A stretch of 64,000 nucleotides of DNA from Cyanobacterium aponinum PCC 10605 (lineage in GTDB: Bacteria; Cyanobacteriota; Cyanobacteriia; Cyanobacteriales; Cyanobacteriaceae), in contig NC_019776.1 in NCBI RefSeq assembly GCF_000317675.1, positions 3,968,001 through 4,032,000 on the forward strand. The letters run 5' to 3'. A model generated the notes under the pieces. It was given only the letters and a program-made list of their open reading frames with translations. It did no database searches and was not told the origin of the DNA. Of this stretch, positions 1 through 9,756 are shown one piece after another (the first letter of the stretch is position 1; every line of letters begins with the position of its first letter). The position numbers and the translations under genes were made by a program.

Positions 1-505
1 TCACCCCCCATGCCGGGTTTTGACTTCTTAAATAATAATCAAATTCTTCATTACTGGGAGCAGTATGCTGGTTGTTGAGTTTATAAGCCCCATACAGATA
101 TAAAATACCATTGAGAGGTAACAGGTCTCCTGCACCTTCCATTAAGCCGAGACAAGCCTCCCAAGGGGCAATATGAATCATATTAATACAAATTATTGTG
201 CTTATTTTTTCCGTTTTTAGAGACAAATACCAATCACTCTCCATAACATCAATCATTAAAGGTGATTGTAAATTAGCACAGGGATATTCTTCTCTCCATG
301 CTTTGATACTAGCGATAGATTCTGGATTTTGATCAGAGGGAATCCATTTTTGTTGAGGAAAATGAGGTGCAAAAAATATAGAGTGTTCTCCTGTGCCACT
401 AGCAACCTCTAAGATGTTACCCGTGTCATTATTTGCAATTATGCTTTTTAATACTTCTAGTATGGGCTTACGATTGTTAATTGTTGCAGGAGCGTGTTTT
501 TTCAT
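1..505 (-). CDS. DUF938 family SAM-dependent methyltransferase (3' end beyond window)
   Basis: This gene is cut by the window edge and lacks its C-terminus, so 168 codons are visible from the ATG at 505. Reading the minus strand gives a protein that begins MKKHAPATINNRKPILEVL and carries a clear motif I, ILEVASGTGEH, at residues 31-41, the glycine-rich loop that binds S-adenosylmethionine. The phrase NPAWGV just before the edge is typical of the DUF938 family (relatives of human METTL26). The substrate of the family is unknown. No partner gene is visible upstream, where about 330 bases of AT-rich sequence follow. The family call is firm; the function beyond methyl transfer is not. Confidence 0.85.
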   Translation of the reverse strand, partial: MKKHAPATINNRKPILEVLKSIIANNDTGNILEVASGTGEHSIFFAPHFPQQKWIPSDQNPESIASIKAWREEYPCANLQSPLMIDVMESDWYLSLKTEKISTIICINMIHIAPWEACLGLMEGAGDLLPLNGILYLYGAYKLNNQHTAPSNEEFDYYLRSQNPAWGV

Positions 506-836
506 AAAATTTCCATCGATTTTTTATTGTTATCTAATCAAAAATTTTGGGTTACAAATTTTTAACTCTTTCGGTGGATCTCAGATCTTTTTTTATCGGT
601 TAAGATTAAAATGGGAATTACAATAATTACTATAGCAACCATTAACTACTTCTTTGTTGATAATTTAACTCAAAATCTTTTCTTCACTGTTAGAATATTG
701 ATTGTTTAACTATTAAATTTTGCTATTTTAGTATTTGATATTATTGCTATTTTAGCTTTTCTTCGTATTTTGTTTTTTTAGAAGAAATAATTTTATTATT
801 CATTTATTTTACTGCACTATTTTTATTTTTTCAGCT
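506..836. other. AT-rich intergenic region between divergent genes
   Basis: About 330 bases between the divergent methyltransferase and GNAT genes. It is very T-rich on the plus strand and must hold the promoters of both genes, but no convincing -10/-35 pair, operator or RNA structure stands out. Confidence 0.5.
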
Positions 837-2012
837 ATGAATACTTACTCTAAATCTAAGTCTATTATGCAAATTCGTCCTATTCAATATCGTGATTTAG
901 GTGCGATCGCACGCTTATTACAAGAACGTTTATCTATCGAATTTAACAGTCGTCAAAACGCTTTATTAGAGAAAATTCAAAAATATCAAAGTTGTTATGG
1001 TTTATTACAATTAACAAAAATTTTACCTTGGACTGTTGATCAAGATTTTTATGTTTATGTAGCGGAAAAAGACCAACAAATTCAAGGGTTAATTCAAGTT
1101 TATCCCATTAACCATAATCGCAGTACTTGGAAAGTTGAACAAGTTTTAATCAATCACAATACTTCTTTAAGTCACTTATTAATCGGTAATTGCAGTATTG
1201 GTTCTCAACTATTACGTTATTGTTTTGAGAAAATTTGGGAAGCTAGAACTTGGGTACTAGAGGTTAATGTAAATGAAAAAAATACCATTGGTTTATATAG
1301 GGAAAATGGTTTTCAACCGATGGCACAGATTACCTATTGGCAATGTGATGGGGATACCTTAGAAAAACTGGCACAACAAGAACCTAATTTGCCGAATTTA
1401 CTACCTGTCAGTAATGCAGATGCCAAACTTATTTATCAGTTAGATTGTGTTTCCATGCCTCCGATGTTAAGACAAATTTTCGATCGCCATGTGGATGATT
1501 TTAAAACTAATTTATGGCAATATTTAACGGGCAAAATACAAGAATTATTTAATCATACAGAAGTAGTTAGCGCTTATGTCTTTGAACCTCAGAGAAAAGC
1601 TGCGATCGGTTATTTTGAAATTAGCTTATGTAAAAACGGAAATCATCCTCACAAAGCAAAACTAACAGTACATCCGGCTTATACATGGCTATATCCTAAA
1701 TTGTTATCGCAAATGGCAACCTTAATTAAGATTTATCCCTCTCAATCTTTAATATTGTCCTCGGCTGACTATCAAGCAGAAAGAGAAGAATTTTTAGAAC
1801 AATTAGGGGCAACCCGTCAAGATCACAATTTATTAATGTCTCGTTCTGTATGGCATAAGCTGAAAGAAAGCAAATCTCTCGATCTGAGTTTACCTGAAGT
1901 TTTAAACAGTTTAAAACCAGCTCATACCCCTATTCCCACTCCTTGGACAAAATCCCACTGGCAAGATAATCCCCATAATTCTCAGAATAAATCAGCAGAC
2001 CATCAAGAATAG
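837..2012 (+). CDS. GNAT family N-acetyltransferase
   Basis: A 391-residue cytoplasmic protein with a GNAT fold in its N-terminal half. The sequence from about residue 115 to 170 shows the acetyl-CoA-binding region and the typical ending in which E-V-N-x-N-E-K-N-T-I-G-L-Y-R is followed by a GF dipeptide. The C-terminal half has a weaker GNAT-like pattern and may be a second, degenerate acetyltransferase domain. The in-frame ATG at 867 (MQIRPIQYRDL) fits the usual GNAT start better than the ATG at 837 and could be the true start. The acceptor is unknown. It stands alone, followed by a repeat element at 2027. Confidence 0.75.
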   Translation: MNTYSKSKSIMQIRPIQYRDLGAIARLLQERLSIEFNSRQNALLEKIQKYQSCYGLLQLTKILPWTVDQDFYVYVAEKDQQIQGLIQVYPINHNRSTWKVEQVLINHNTSLSHLLIGNCSIGSQLLRYCFEKIWEARTWVLEVNVNEKNTIGLYRENGFQPMAQITYWQCDGDTLEKLAQQEPNLPNLLPVSNADAKLIYQLDCVSMPPMLRQIFDRHVDDFKTNLWQYLTGKIQELFNHTEVVSAYVFEPQRKAAIGYFEISLCKNGNHPHKAKLTVHPAYTWLYPKLLSQMATLIKIYPSQSLILSSADYQAEREEFLEQLGATRQDHNLLMSRSVWHKLKESKSLDLSLPEVLNSLKPAHTPIPTPWTKSHWQDNPHNSQNKSADHQE

Positions 2013-2026
2013 TGAAGAAACCCTAA

Positions 2027-2255
2027 CTAAACTGAGTTCGGAATAAATTGTAATTGTCATCTATGAGTGATGGCGAAAAGGTCAATTAGTGAATAGTGAA
2101 TAGTAAATAGTGAATAGTGAATAATTAATAATTAATAACTCCGAATCTCATTACTCATTACTCGTTACTTATTACTTTCTCCAACACCTGCAACCTGCAA
2201 CCTACAACCTGACACCTACCCTTACCCGATATTCTTAAATCGAACTGAGGTTAAC
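2027..2255. repeat. MITE-like repeat element, copy 1
   Basis: One end reads AAACTGAGTTCGGAATAAATT (about 2029-2049) and the other CGAACTGAGGTTAAC (2241-2255), so the termini are inverted repeats of the family described under findings. Between them lie TAGTGAATAG-type low-complexity sequence and an array of CAACCTG/CTGCAACC heptamers. The right end overlaps the stop codon of the NUDIX gene (TAA read from 2253 to 2251). Confidence 0.75.
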
Positions 2256-2706
2256 TAATAGTATTTTTACCTTCTAAATAATCTTGTATTTGGCGATCGT
2301 GATCATGAGCTAAATTGCCAATGGGAATTTCTTGGGGTGGAAAAGCCTTAACTTCGGAAATTTCCCAAGTATCTTTGACTGATAATTCTCCAGTTGCTTC
2401 GACTTCAATAAGAACACAAATAGAATGTAAACGGGGATCTCGGTCTGGAGATGAATAAACACCCACTAAGCGTGAAATATTGACCAAATCTAAACCTGTT
2501 TCCTCTTTCAACTCTCGACGGGCAGTATTGGGGACATTTTCACCCCAATCAATCATTCCTCCGGGTAAACTCCATTGTTGACAATCTCTACGATAAACCA
2601 AAACAACTCTACCATCAGGTAATACCGGTACGAGGGTAACACCCATGACAGGATGACGGAAAATTATTTTGAGAACTCCAGAAATGAATTGCCAATTACG
2701 CCACAC
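2251..2706 (-). CDS. NUDIX hydrolase
   Basis: A 151-residue NUDIX pyrophosphatase. The complete Nudix box is visible: G50, five residues, E56, seven residues, R64-E65, then E68-E69-T-G71, which coordinates the metal and cleaves nucleoside-diphosphate-linked substrates. The sequence WSLPGG before the box is typical of ADP-ribose or mutator-type enzymes but does not fix the substrate. The final codon and stop lie in the end of a repeat element, so the C-terminus may have been trimmed by its insertion. No operon partner is apparent. Confidence 0.88.
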   Translation of the reverse strand: MWRNWQFISGVLKIIFRHPVMGVTLVPVLPDGRVVLVYRRDCQQWSLPGGMIDWGENVPNTARRELKEETGLDLVNISRLVGVYSSPDRDPRLHSICVLIEVEATGELSVKDTWEISEVKAFPPQEIPIGNLAHDHDRQIQDYLEGKNTIS

Positions 2707-2838
2707 TTTTTTTAGTGCTTTAAAACTTAGTAAATAATATCTTGATGTTATCAGACTTGGATGATTTGTGGGTATTTTATACCTAACACCTACTACTTAA
2801 AACCCTATCAAAACAATTAATATTATCTATAATATTAT

Positions 2839-3933
2839 CTATTTCACGGGTAAAAATTGAAAAGGTGTTTCTGAAACTAGATTATCGGTTGCATCCCCCG
2901 CATAAAAAGTTCCATCTGTTAAAGAAAGTTTTTTCACAGAAGCTGTTGGGCTGAAATCTAACTGGCTAAAATCAATCCAAAAAACATTAGGGCTTGTAGC
3001 AGAATCGAAATAGTAAGTCATATTTTTCTGATCTGCCACCACTCGCCACACCGTAGAAGCGATATTTGGTTGATCTGGAGTGGTTATCCCTAAAGGAACA
3101 GATACACTACGCACCACACTTAAAACACTAGCAAGAGCTTGGTTTTGGTATTTTTGTTCAGGAACAGCACTGATATAGTTAGAAACTGTTTGTTTTGGAA
3201 TAGAATTGAGTAAGAAGTACGCACGAGCAAAACGATCCGCCGCCCGATTGGTTCCGGGGAGAAAGTTTAAACCGCCAATACTTTGCCAATATTGATTTAA
3301 AGCTAGTTGTTTTTCAAATATAGGAGAGTTAGTTACAACTTTATATTCTTTACTGTGATGAATGACTAATTTACCGTCAATATATTCAAAGATAGCTGAA
3401 TCGCCACTACTATCAGAAATGGCAAGGTGTAATTGAGCTTGAGAGCCATTAGGTAAAGTGGATGTTATTACTCGAAAAGGCTCGTTTTTGAGTTCTTCCA
3501 CTGCTTGGGCAACAGTTGCATAGTTATCTAAGACATATTGAGCCCAAAGACTCATCGAAAGAGTGGGTTTGCCTTGTGTATCACCATAGTCTGATTCTGC
3601 TAAATAGAGAAGATTTGCCACTAAACCTTTTTCATTCATGCCGTCAGCAGTCCCAATGTCATACCCTGTCACCACGACACTACCATACTTTGATTTCCAT
3701 TCAATGGAGTTTTCCCCTGCTAGTCCATTGCGATCGCGTCCTCTCGGAAAAACCCATAAATTAGAACGAATATCCTCTTTCCAATCCATTGATCGCCCTG
3801 TAATAACCGTGTTATCAGAACCCGAATAAACCACACGGGTACAGGCTAATACACTCAAGCCGAAAAGTGCAGATAAAGTTAAAGTCGTTGGTATAACAAG
3901 AGAAATACTTTTGAGAATGTGTAAAAAAGTCAT
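2839..3933 (-). CDS. secreted linear amide C-N hydrolase (choloylglycine hydrolase / penicillin V acylase family)
   Basis: A 364-residue Ntn-hydrolase with an N-terminal signal peptide (hydrophobic stretch about residues 9-29). Cleavage after A30 would expose C31 (L-A-C-T-R), the family's N-terminal nucleophile; R33 and D50 (in GRSMDW) match further active-site positions. Family members hydrolyse linear amides such as bile-salt conjugates, penicillin V, N-acyl ethanolamines or acyl-homoserine lactones. In a cyanobacterium a bile-salt role is unlikely. L-A-C could also be read as a lipobox, but a lipidated cysteine could not act as nucleophile, so periplasmic secretion is favoured. Single gene between NUDIX and DUF1815 genes on the same strand. 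Confidence 0.82.
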   Translation of the reverse strand: MTFLHILKSISLVIPTTLTLSALFGLSVLACTRVVYSGSDNTVITGRSMDWKEDIRSNLWVFPRGRDRNGLAGENSIEWKSKYGSVVVTGYDIGTADGMNEKGLVANLLYLAESDYGDTQGKPTLSMSLWAQYVLDNYATVAQAVEELKNEPFRVITSTLPNGSQAQLHLAISDSSGDSAIFEYIDGKLVIHHSKEYKVVTNSPIFEKQLALNQYWQSIGGLNFLPGTNRAADRFARAYFLLNSIPKQTVSNYISAVPEQKYQNQALASVLSVVRSVSVPLGITTPDQPNIASTVWRVVADQKNMTYYFDSATSPNVFWIDFSQLDFSPTASVKKLSLTDGTFYAGDATDNLVSETPFQFLPVK

Positions 3934-4040
3934 GTTGTTTATTTATATAATCACTGAAATTATATTAACAACCAAACTACTTCACACAAAACCAACCTTA
4001 ATATTAGACATTAATTACCACTAATTATTAAAAGCTATTT

Positions 4041-4397
4041 CTAGCCCACCAAAAGACTATGATCATAGGTTGGTATTTTACTCTCACTGGCTTTAATCTG
4101 ATATTTGACTAAGTCAGCTAACTCTTGTAATTGACTGATAGCTTCCGCTCCTTCAAGTTTCATTAATTCTCTGTCATCCTGCATTTCTGTCCAGGTTATG
4201 CCGTAATCGGACACTAAAAAGCGAATTAAATGATTATCTCCCAAACTTACCATAAAGGAGGCACTATTTAATTGAGTTCCACAAGTATAGCAGGAAGCAA
4301 TGTAGCCTCTTTTTTCTAAGACGATGGCTAAGGCTTGTAGATTCAGTACTAAATCTTTAACGAATTCTCGATATTGTTGTGCTAAGCGAATAAACAT
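4041..4397 (-). CDS. DUF1815 family protein
   Basis: A 118-residue soluble protein I recognise as the cyanobacteria-restricted DUF1815 family, starting MFIRLAQQYREFVKDLV. It has two cysteines in a C-Y-T-C arrangement (residues 36-39) that could form a disulfide or bind metal. No function is known. A strong AGGAG-like Shine-Dalgarno lies just upstream of the ATG (AAGGAGGC at about 4400). Confidence 0.8.
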   Translation of the reverse strand: MFIRLAQQYREFVKDLVLNLQALAIVLEKRGYIASCYTCGTQLNSASFMVSLGDNHLIRFLVSDYGITWTEMQDDRELMKLEGAEAISQLQELADLVKYQIKASESKIPTYDHSLLVG

Positions 4398-4677
4398 TTA
4401 TGCCTCCTTATTGCACCATTTTTAATTTTTTTACTTTTCTTAATGTTTTTTTAAGATTTCCCTTTTAAATTATATGGTAAGTTCATCAAAAAATGCAAAA
4501 TTAGATAAGATTAATGGTTTAATTTAAGGATAGATCAGTTTTTTGGTGTTGGAACAAAAGAATTGTTGACAACGGATGAACTTTCAATATTAGAGAATTC
4601 CAAGAAAATTTCTGACGATTAAACTATTTAAACCCTAATACCCTAACACCTGACACCCTTAAATCAGAACTCCTCAC

Positions 4678-6333
4678 CTACCTTATTGCCACCTGTGACG
4701 GATTGAGAACAGAATTTGTTTCAGCAATTTGCGTATAAGTTTGAGACACCTGACTATTAATAGCTACAGTGGTTGTATCATAAAGGTTAGTTGCCATTTT
4801 AGGATAAAGTCCGATCGCAACTACTAACACAAGGAAGCAAAGGGCAATAAATACCTCTCTGGGTTTAGCATCTTCGTAAACTGCCTCAGTGGGTAAAATA
4901 CAGTTAGTACCAAAACACACCGCAGGTTCATTGTCTTGATCAGTGGCAGATAGTTCCTCTTTACCAAGAATACACATTTGCACTTGATCATTGCCATAGA
5001 ATAATTGTCTGAGCATAGATAAGAGATAAATAGGAGTAACAATTAAACCTACAGCACTTAAAAGCACGGTAATGGTGCGGAAACTAGAGTCGTAGATAGG
5101 ACTATTACTAAACCCAACAAATACAGCTAATTCGCTCACAAATCCACTCATACCGGGTAAGGCTAAAGAAGCTAATGCACCAGCAGTAAATAAGGCAAAT
5201 ACTTTAGGCATTGCTTTACCGATATTACCCATTTCATCTAAATACATAGTATGGGAGCGATCATAGGTTACACCAGCAAGGAAGAATAATAAGGCGGCAA
5301 TTAAACCGTGGGAAAGCATTTGTAACATTGCTCCACTGATGGCTAAATCAGAGAAAGAAGCAATACCAATTAAAACAAATCCCATGTGAGAAACAGAGGA
5401 GTAAGCTAGACGGCGTTTCATGTTAGTTTGTCCAAAGGAAGCGAAACCGCCGTAAACAATGTTGATTACCCCCAAAATTACTAATAAAGGAGCAAAATAA
5501 ACATGAGCTTCGGGTAAAAGCCCTAAATTGAGACGTATTAAGCCATAACCGCCCATTTTTAACAAAACTCCCGCTAAAATCATCGATACAGGAGAGGAGG
5601 CTTCACCGTGGGCATCTGGTAGCCATGTATGAAGGGGAAAAATAGCCAATTTAACTCCAAAGGCAACCAACAAGCCACCATAAAGTAAAATTTCTAGGGC
5701 GATAGGATATTCCCTTAATCCCAATTCCACCATATCAAAAGTAATTTGTTGCCCACCAGATAAAGCTAAGGCTAATCCAGCTATGAGAATGAAGATAGAA
5801 GCTAAGGCAGTGTAGAGTAAAAACTTAGTAGCCGCATAACGTCTTTTTTGACCACCCCAGATAGAAACTAATAAATATACAGGTACTAATTCCAATTCCC
5901 ACATGATGAATAGTAGTAATATATCTTGGGCTACAAAAACACCAATTTGGGCAGAATATAATAATAACATTAAAAAATAAAATAATCGGGGTTTGCGATC
6001 GACTTGCCATGCAGAAAACATGGATAAAGTTGTGACGAAACCGGCTAATAAAACTAAGGGCATAGATAAACCATCAACGGAAACTGCCCAACTTAAACCT
6101 AATTGAGGAATCCAAGAATACTTCTCTGTTAACTGAAAACTGGCATTAGTTGTATCGTAATTTTGCCAGAAAACATAACACATGAGTATAAAATCAGCCA
6201 ATCCAACAGCTAAAGCATACCATCTCAGGGTTTTTCCTTCTTTGTCAGGAATGAGAGGAATTAGCAAAGCGGCGATTAAAGGCAAGGCAATCATTGCGGT
6301 AAGCCATGGAAATTGATCCGCTATCATATTCAC
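4678..6333 (-). CDS. ndhD1: NAD(P)H-quinone oxidoreductase chain 4 (NdhD1)
   Basis: A 551-residue polytopic thylakoid membrane protein, an antiporter-like proton-pumping subunit of the photosynthetic NDH-1 complex. Characteristic segments are visible: [20 protein letters not shown] with the conserved membrane glutamate, [17 protein letters not shown], and [18 protein letters not shown]. The length and sequence suit NdhD1 of the respiratory/cyclic NDH-1L form rather than the CO2-uptake forms NdhD3/D4, but the paralogue call is by overall resemblance. ndhF1, often beside it, is not here. Either M1 or M3 (MNMIADQ) could be the start. The upstream 370 bases hold a repeat element. Confidence 0.92.
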   Translation of the reverse strand: MNMIADQFPWLTAMIALPLIAALLIPLIPDKEGKTLRWYALAVGLADFILMCYVFWQNYDTTNASFQLTEKYSWIPQLGLSWAVSVDGLSMPLVLLAGFVTTLSMFSAWQVDRKPRLFYFLMLLLYSAQIGVFVAQDILLLFIMWELELVPVYLLVSIWGGQKRRYAATKFLLYTALASIFILIAGLALALSGGQQITFDMVELGLREYPIALEILLYGGLLVAFGVKLAIFPLHTWLPDAHGEASSPVSMILAGVLLKMGGYGLIRLNLGLLPEAHVYFAPLLVILGVINIVYGGFASFGQTNMKRRLAYSSVSHMGFVLIGIASFSDLAISGAMLQMLSHGLIAALLFFLAGVTYDRSHTMYLDEMGNIGKAMPKVFALFTAGALASLALPGMSGFVSELAVFVGFSNSPIYDSSFRTITVLLSAVGLIVTPIYLLSMLRQLFYGNDQVQMCILGKEELSATDQDNEPAVCFGTNCILPTEAVYEDAKPREVFIALCFLVLVVAIGLYPKMATNLYDTTTVAINSQVSQTYTQIAETNSVLNPSQVAIR

Positions 6334-6443
6334 TATTATTCTAAACTTTCAAATATTTTTAATTAGACCATCTTACTACACTCTGTTAACTTTTATTAAG
6401 GTTTATTAGTTATTTATACTTATTGAGTTTAAAAGTGATGTTT

Positions 6444-6703
6444 ATAACCCTAGTTCTGTTTAAGAATATTGGATAAGATTAGGGTCAGGTTGCAGGTTAC
6501 AGGTGTTGGGGGGATGGGGGGATGAGGGGAGAGGGAGAAGTAGGGGCGAATGGCCATTCGCCCGTACCGGAGTTCGGGGTTTTTAATTCTTAATTCTTAA
6601 TTTTTCCTTTGCCCCTTGCCCCTTGCCCTTTGCCCTTTTACTTTGCACATTGTCTTTTTCGTCATCACTCATAGATGACAAGTTATCCCAAACTCAGGTT
6701 AAA
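6444..6703. repeat. MITE-like repeat element, copy 2, with nested palindrome
   Basis: Ends read AACCCTAGTTCTGTTTAAG (from 6446) and CCCAAACTCAGGTTAA (to 6702), a degenerate inverted pair of the TTAACCTSAGTTCGG family. Inside are CAGGTTGCAGGTT heptamers, a perfect 20-base palindrome at 6544-6563, and a TTGCCCCTTGCCC tract. It lies directly behind the adhE stop codon (TAG at 6707-6705). Confidence 0.75.
6544..6563. repeat. REP-like palindrome GGGCGAATGGCCATTCGCCC
   Basis: A perfect 20-base palindrome flanked by TAG on the left and G-TAC on the right. Imperfect or identical copies are at 33795-33822 and 43481-43500. It can form a strong hairpin and could act as a terminator for adhE, which ends about 140 bases away. 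Confidence 0.8.
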
Positions 6704-6704
6704 T

Positions 6705-9344
6705 CTAGTTAACCACTGTCTCTTCCTCTGGTTGGTGATAGAATTGGGATTCAAGATTAAAGCCACGATAAGCCATGATATACAATTCCTTCATATCTTT
6801 AATTAAAGGATAGCGGGGATTTGTACCAGTGCATTGATCATCGAAGGCTTGTTCTGCTAAACTTTCTATCTCATCATAAAATTGTTGATCTTCAATGGAT
6901 AAGACTTCTCGGATGGTAAGAGGTATATTTAACTCTTTTTTCAGGTTTTCCACCGCTTCGACGAGTTTCTCTACCTTCTCATCATCGGTGACGCCCCCTA
7001 ACTGTAAATAGTCGGCAATTTGAGCATAGCGAAATTTAGCGTTAGGATACTTATATTGAGGGAAAATCGCCTGTTTAAAGGGTGCATCCGTGGCATTGTA
7101 ACGAATAACGTGGGAAATCATCAACGCATTAGCCAATCCGTGAGGTACATGGAAACTTGAACCTAGTTTGTGAGCCAATGAGTGACAGATACCTAAGAAG
7201 GAGTTAGCAAAAGCCATTCCGGCAATGGTAGCGGCGTAGTGTACTTTTTCCCTTGCTTTGAGATCTTTTGCCCCGTTATGATAAGCATTGGGTAAGTATT
7301 TAAATAAAAGTCCGATCGCCTTTAATGCTAAACCACTGGTAAACTCGGTGGAGTAGATAGACACATAAGCCTCTAAAGCGTGGGTTAAAGCGTCAATGCC
7401 TCCAAATGCCGTCAAACTTTTGGGCATATTTAACACCAATTCAGGATCAACTATGGCAATATTAGGGGTTAAAGCATAGTCAGCAAGGGGATATTTAATG
7501 CCCGTTTTTTCATCGGTGACGACTGCAAAAGGTGTTACTTCTGAGCCTGTGCCTGATGTAGTGGGAATGGCTACCATAATCGCTTTTTTGCCCAACTCTG
7601 GTAAGTCATATACCCGTTTGCGAATATCCATAAACCGAGTGGCGATGCCTTCAAATTCGATATCGGGTTGTTCGTACATTAACCACATCACTTTTGCCGC
7701 ATCCATCGGTGAACCTCCCCCGAGGGCGATGATAACATCAGGATTAAAGCTGTTTAACAGAGCTAAACCACGACTGACGGTAGCAAGGCAAGGATCAGGC
7801 TCAACATCGTAGAAAATATCATATTTTATGCCCATTTGCTCTAAAACACTCTCTATTTTCTTTGTCATGCCCAATTCGTAGAGAGGTTTATCGGTGACGA
7901 TGAAAGCCTTTTCTTTTCCTGCTAAATCCCCTAAAGCAACGGGTAAGCTACCGTATTTGAAGTAAACCTTCGGCGGTACACGAAACCAAAGCATATTTTC
8001 TCGCCGTTCGGTGATAGTCTTAATGTTGAGTAAATGTTGCACTCCCACATTACCACTGATGGAGTTACCGCCCCAACTACCACAACCGAGGGTTAAAGAC
8101 GGATCAAGACGGAAGTTATATAAATCCCCGATCGCACCTACGGAGGAGGGAGTATTTACTAATACCCTAGCGGTTTCCATTTTACTTTCAAAATAAGCGA
8201 TTTCTTTGTGCTTATCAGGACTAATATAAATTGAGGATGTATGCCCTTTTCCACCCAATTCTACTAATTGAGCCGCTTTTTCTGTTGCATCTTCAAAGGT
8301 GTCTGCTCGATACATTGCTAAAATGGGAGATAATTTTTCATAAGCAAAAGGCTCATCATAACCAATTTTTTCCACTTCTCCAATTAATACTTTGGTGTCG
8401 GCAGGAATGGTAATATTAGCTAGTTGAGCGATTTTTTGCACGGACTGCCCCACTATCTCTGCGTTGATTCTACCATCTTTGAGTAGAATATTTCTCAATT
8501 GATCAGTTTCTTTATCTTTGAGGAAGTACGCCCCCCTAAGCTCAAATTCCTGTTTAAATTCCTCATAAATAGCATTTTCAACTATCACAGACTGTTCAGA
8601 AGCGCAAATCATGCCATTATCAAAGGTTTTACTGAGCATAATCGAAGATACTGCCATTTTGATATGGGCGCTTTTTTCGATAACAGCGGGGGTATTTCCT
8701 GCCCCTACCCCTAAAGAAGGATGTCCAGAGGAATAAGCCGCTTTCACCATCCCCGGTCCTCCTGTGGCAAGGATTAGCTTAATATCTGGGTGTTGCATCA
8801 ATGCCTGAGAGGCTTGTAATGTCGGCTCTTCTATCCATCCAATTATATCCTCCGGTGCTCCAGCCGCGATCGCAGCATCTCTGACAATTTTTGCTGCTTC
8901 GATGGTACATTTTTTCGCTCTAGGGTGAGGAGAGAGAATAATTGCGTTGCGAGTTTTGAGGGCTAAAAGAGTTTTAAAAATTGCCGTAGAAGTGGGGTTA
9001 GTAGTGGGAATAATTCCTGCGATTACTCCTAAAGGTTCAGCAATTTTTTCTATACCATAACATTCATCTTTTTCTACGACTCCGCAAGTTTTTTCGTCAC
9101 GATATTTGTTATAAATAATTTCAGAAGCAAAGTGATTTTTTATTACTTTATCTTCAACAATTCCCATCCCAGTTTCTTCACAAGCCATTTTAGCTAAGGG
9201 GATTCGGGCTGAGTTTGCTGCCAATGCCGCCCTTTTGAAGATGCGATCTACTTCTTCTTGAGAAAAATGTGCATACTTTTGTTGAGCTTTTTTAACATTA
9301 CTAATTAACTGCTCTAAGAATGCTAAACTACTAGCAAATTCCAT
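6705..9344 (-). CDS. adhE: bifunctional acetaldehyde-CoA/alcohol dehydrogenase AdhE
   Basis: An 879-residue full-length AdhE. Residues 1 to about 440 are a CoA-acylating aldehyde dehydrogenase domain: FDNGMICASEQS holds the catalytic cysteine. From about 450 follows an iron-dependent alcohol dehydrogenase domain with the NAD loop GGGSPMDAAK, and the metal-binding stretch with D (FGGIDALTHALEAY) and histidines (CHSLAHKLGSSFHVPHG). It converts acetyl-CoA to ethanol with two NADH, a fermentative redox sink that works in dark anoxia. The AdhE spirosome type is not universal in cyanobacteria. An AGGAG lies 8 bases before the ATG. Confidence 0.95.
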   Translation of the reverse strand: MEFASSLAFLEQLISNVKKAQQKYAHFSQEEVDRIFKRAALAANSARIPLAKMACEETGMGIVEDKVIKNHFASEIIYNKYRDEKTCGVVEKDECYGIEKIAEPLGVIAGIIPTTNPTSTAIFKTLLALKTRNAIILSPHPRAKKCTIEAAKIVRDAAIAAGAPEDIIGWIEEPTLQASQALMQHPDIKLILATGGPGMVKAAYSSGHPSLGVGAGNTPAVIEKSAHIKMAVSSIMLSKTFDNGMICASEQSVIVENAIYEEFKQEFELRGAYFLKDKETDQLRNILLKDGRINAEIVGQSVQKIAQLANITIPADTKVLIGEVEKIGYDEPFAYEKLSPILAMYRADTFEDATEKAAQLVELGGKGHTSSIYISPDKHKEIAYFESKMETARVLVNTPSSVGAIGDLYNFRLDPSLTLGCGSWGGNSISGNVGVQHLLNIKTITERRENMLWFRVPPKVYFKYGSLPVALGDLAGKEKAFIVTDKPLYELGMTKKIESVLEQMGIKYDIFYDVEPDPCLATVSRGLALLNSFNPDVIIALGGGSPMDAAKVMWLMYEQPDIEFEGIATRFMDIRKRVYDLPELGKKAIMVAIPTTSGTGSEVTPFAVVTDEKTGIKYPLADYALTPNIAIVDPELVLNMPKSLTAFGGIDALTHALEAYVSIYSTEFTSGLALKAIGLLFKYLPNAYHNGAKDLKAREKVHYAATIAGMAFANSFLGICHSLAHKLGSSFHVPHGLANALMISHVIRYNATDAPFKQAIFPQYKYPNAKFRYAQIADYLQLGGVTDDEKVEKLVEAVENLKKELNIPLTIREVLSIEDQQFYDEIESLAEQAFDDQCTGTNPRYPLIKDMKELYIMAYRGFNLESQFYHQPEEETVVN

Positions 9345-9756
9345 AAGAAATAACTCCTATTTTTTAGGTCAAATGTGGAGAGATATTGAGTAAGAGTCGG
9401 AAGATAAAAAAATTTATTTTTATTCTCTAACTTCATTATAGACAATTCTATAAATTGAATTATTTATTTTTTGTTAAGCTATTTCCATATTTCTCTCAAA
9501 AATTATCCAAATGCAATATATTAGACCTCTCCATAAATTATTTTTCGTTGGCTCGTAGTAAGGGCTTCAGCCCCTAAAATGTCTATTATTGGAGATGTCT
9601 ATTGGGGTCTTATAAGATTTTTATCAGAGTTAATATTTCGTAAAAAACATAAACTATTATTCTTTTTAAATAGAAGTTGCTGGAAAAGTGTTGTCATGAA
9701 GATAAGTGGATAAATAAACAATCCAATTGACTCTACTATTTGAAACCTCTTTCAAA
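9345..9756. other. intergenic region upstream of adhE with small dispersed repeat
   Basis: About 410 bases with no gene. It holds the adhE leader and, at 9558-9577, TAGTAAGGGCTTCAGCCCCT, a short hairpin (GGGCT-TC-AGCCC) of a kind common between cyanobacterial genes. Nothing else is recognised. Confidence 0.5.
9430..9445 (-). promoter_or_regulatory. possible adhE promoter -10 region
   Basis: On the minus strand a perfect -10 hexamer TATAAT (plus-strand positions 9435-9440) lies about 90 bases upstream of the adhE start. No good -35 element is found at the correct distance, so it may be an activator-dependent promoter. This is prediction from sequence only. Confidence 0.35.

Noticed and set aside
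393-626. 77-residue ORF on the plus strand
   Set aside because: It overlaps the methyltransferase gene on the opposite strand and has no recognisable domain or ribosome-binding site.
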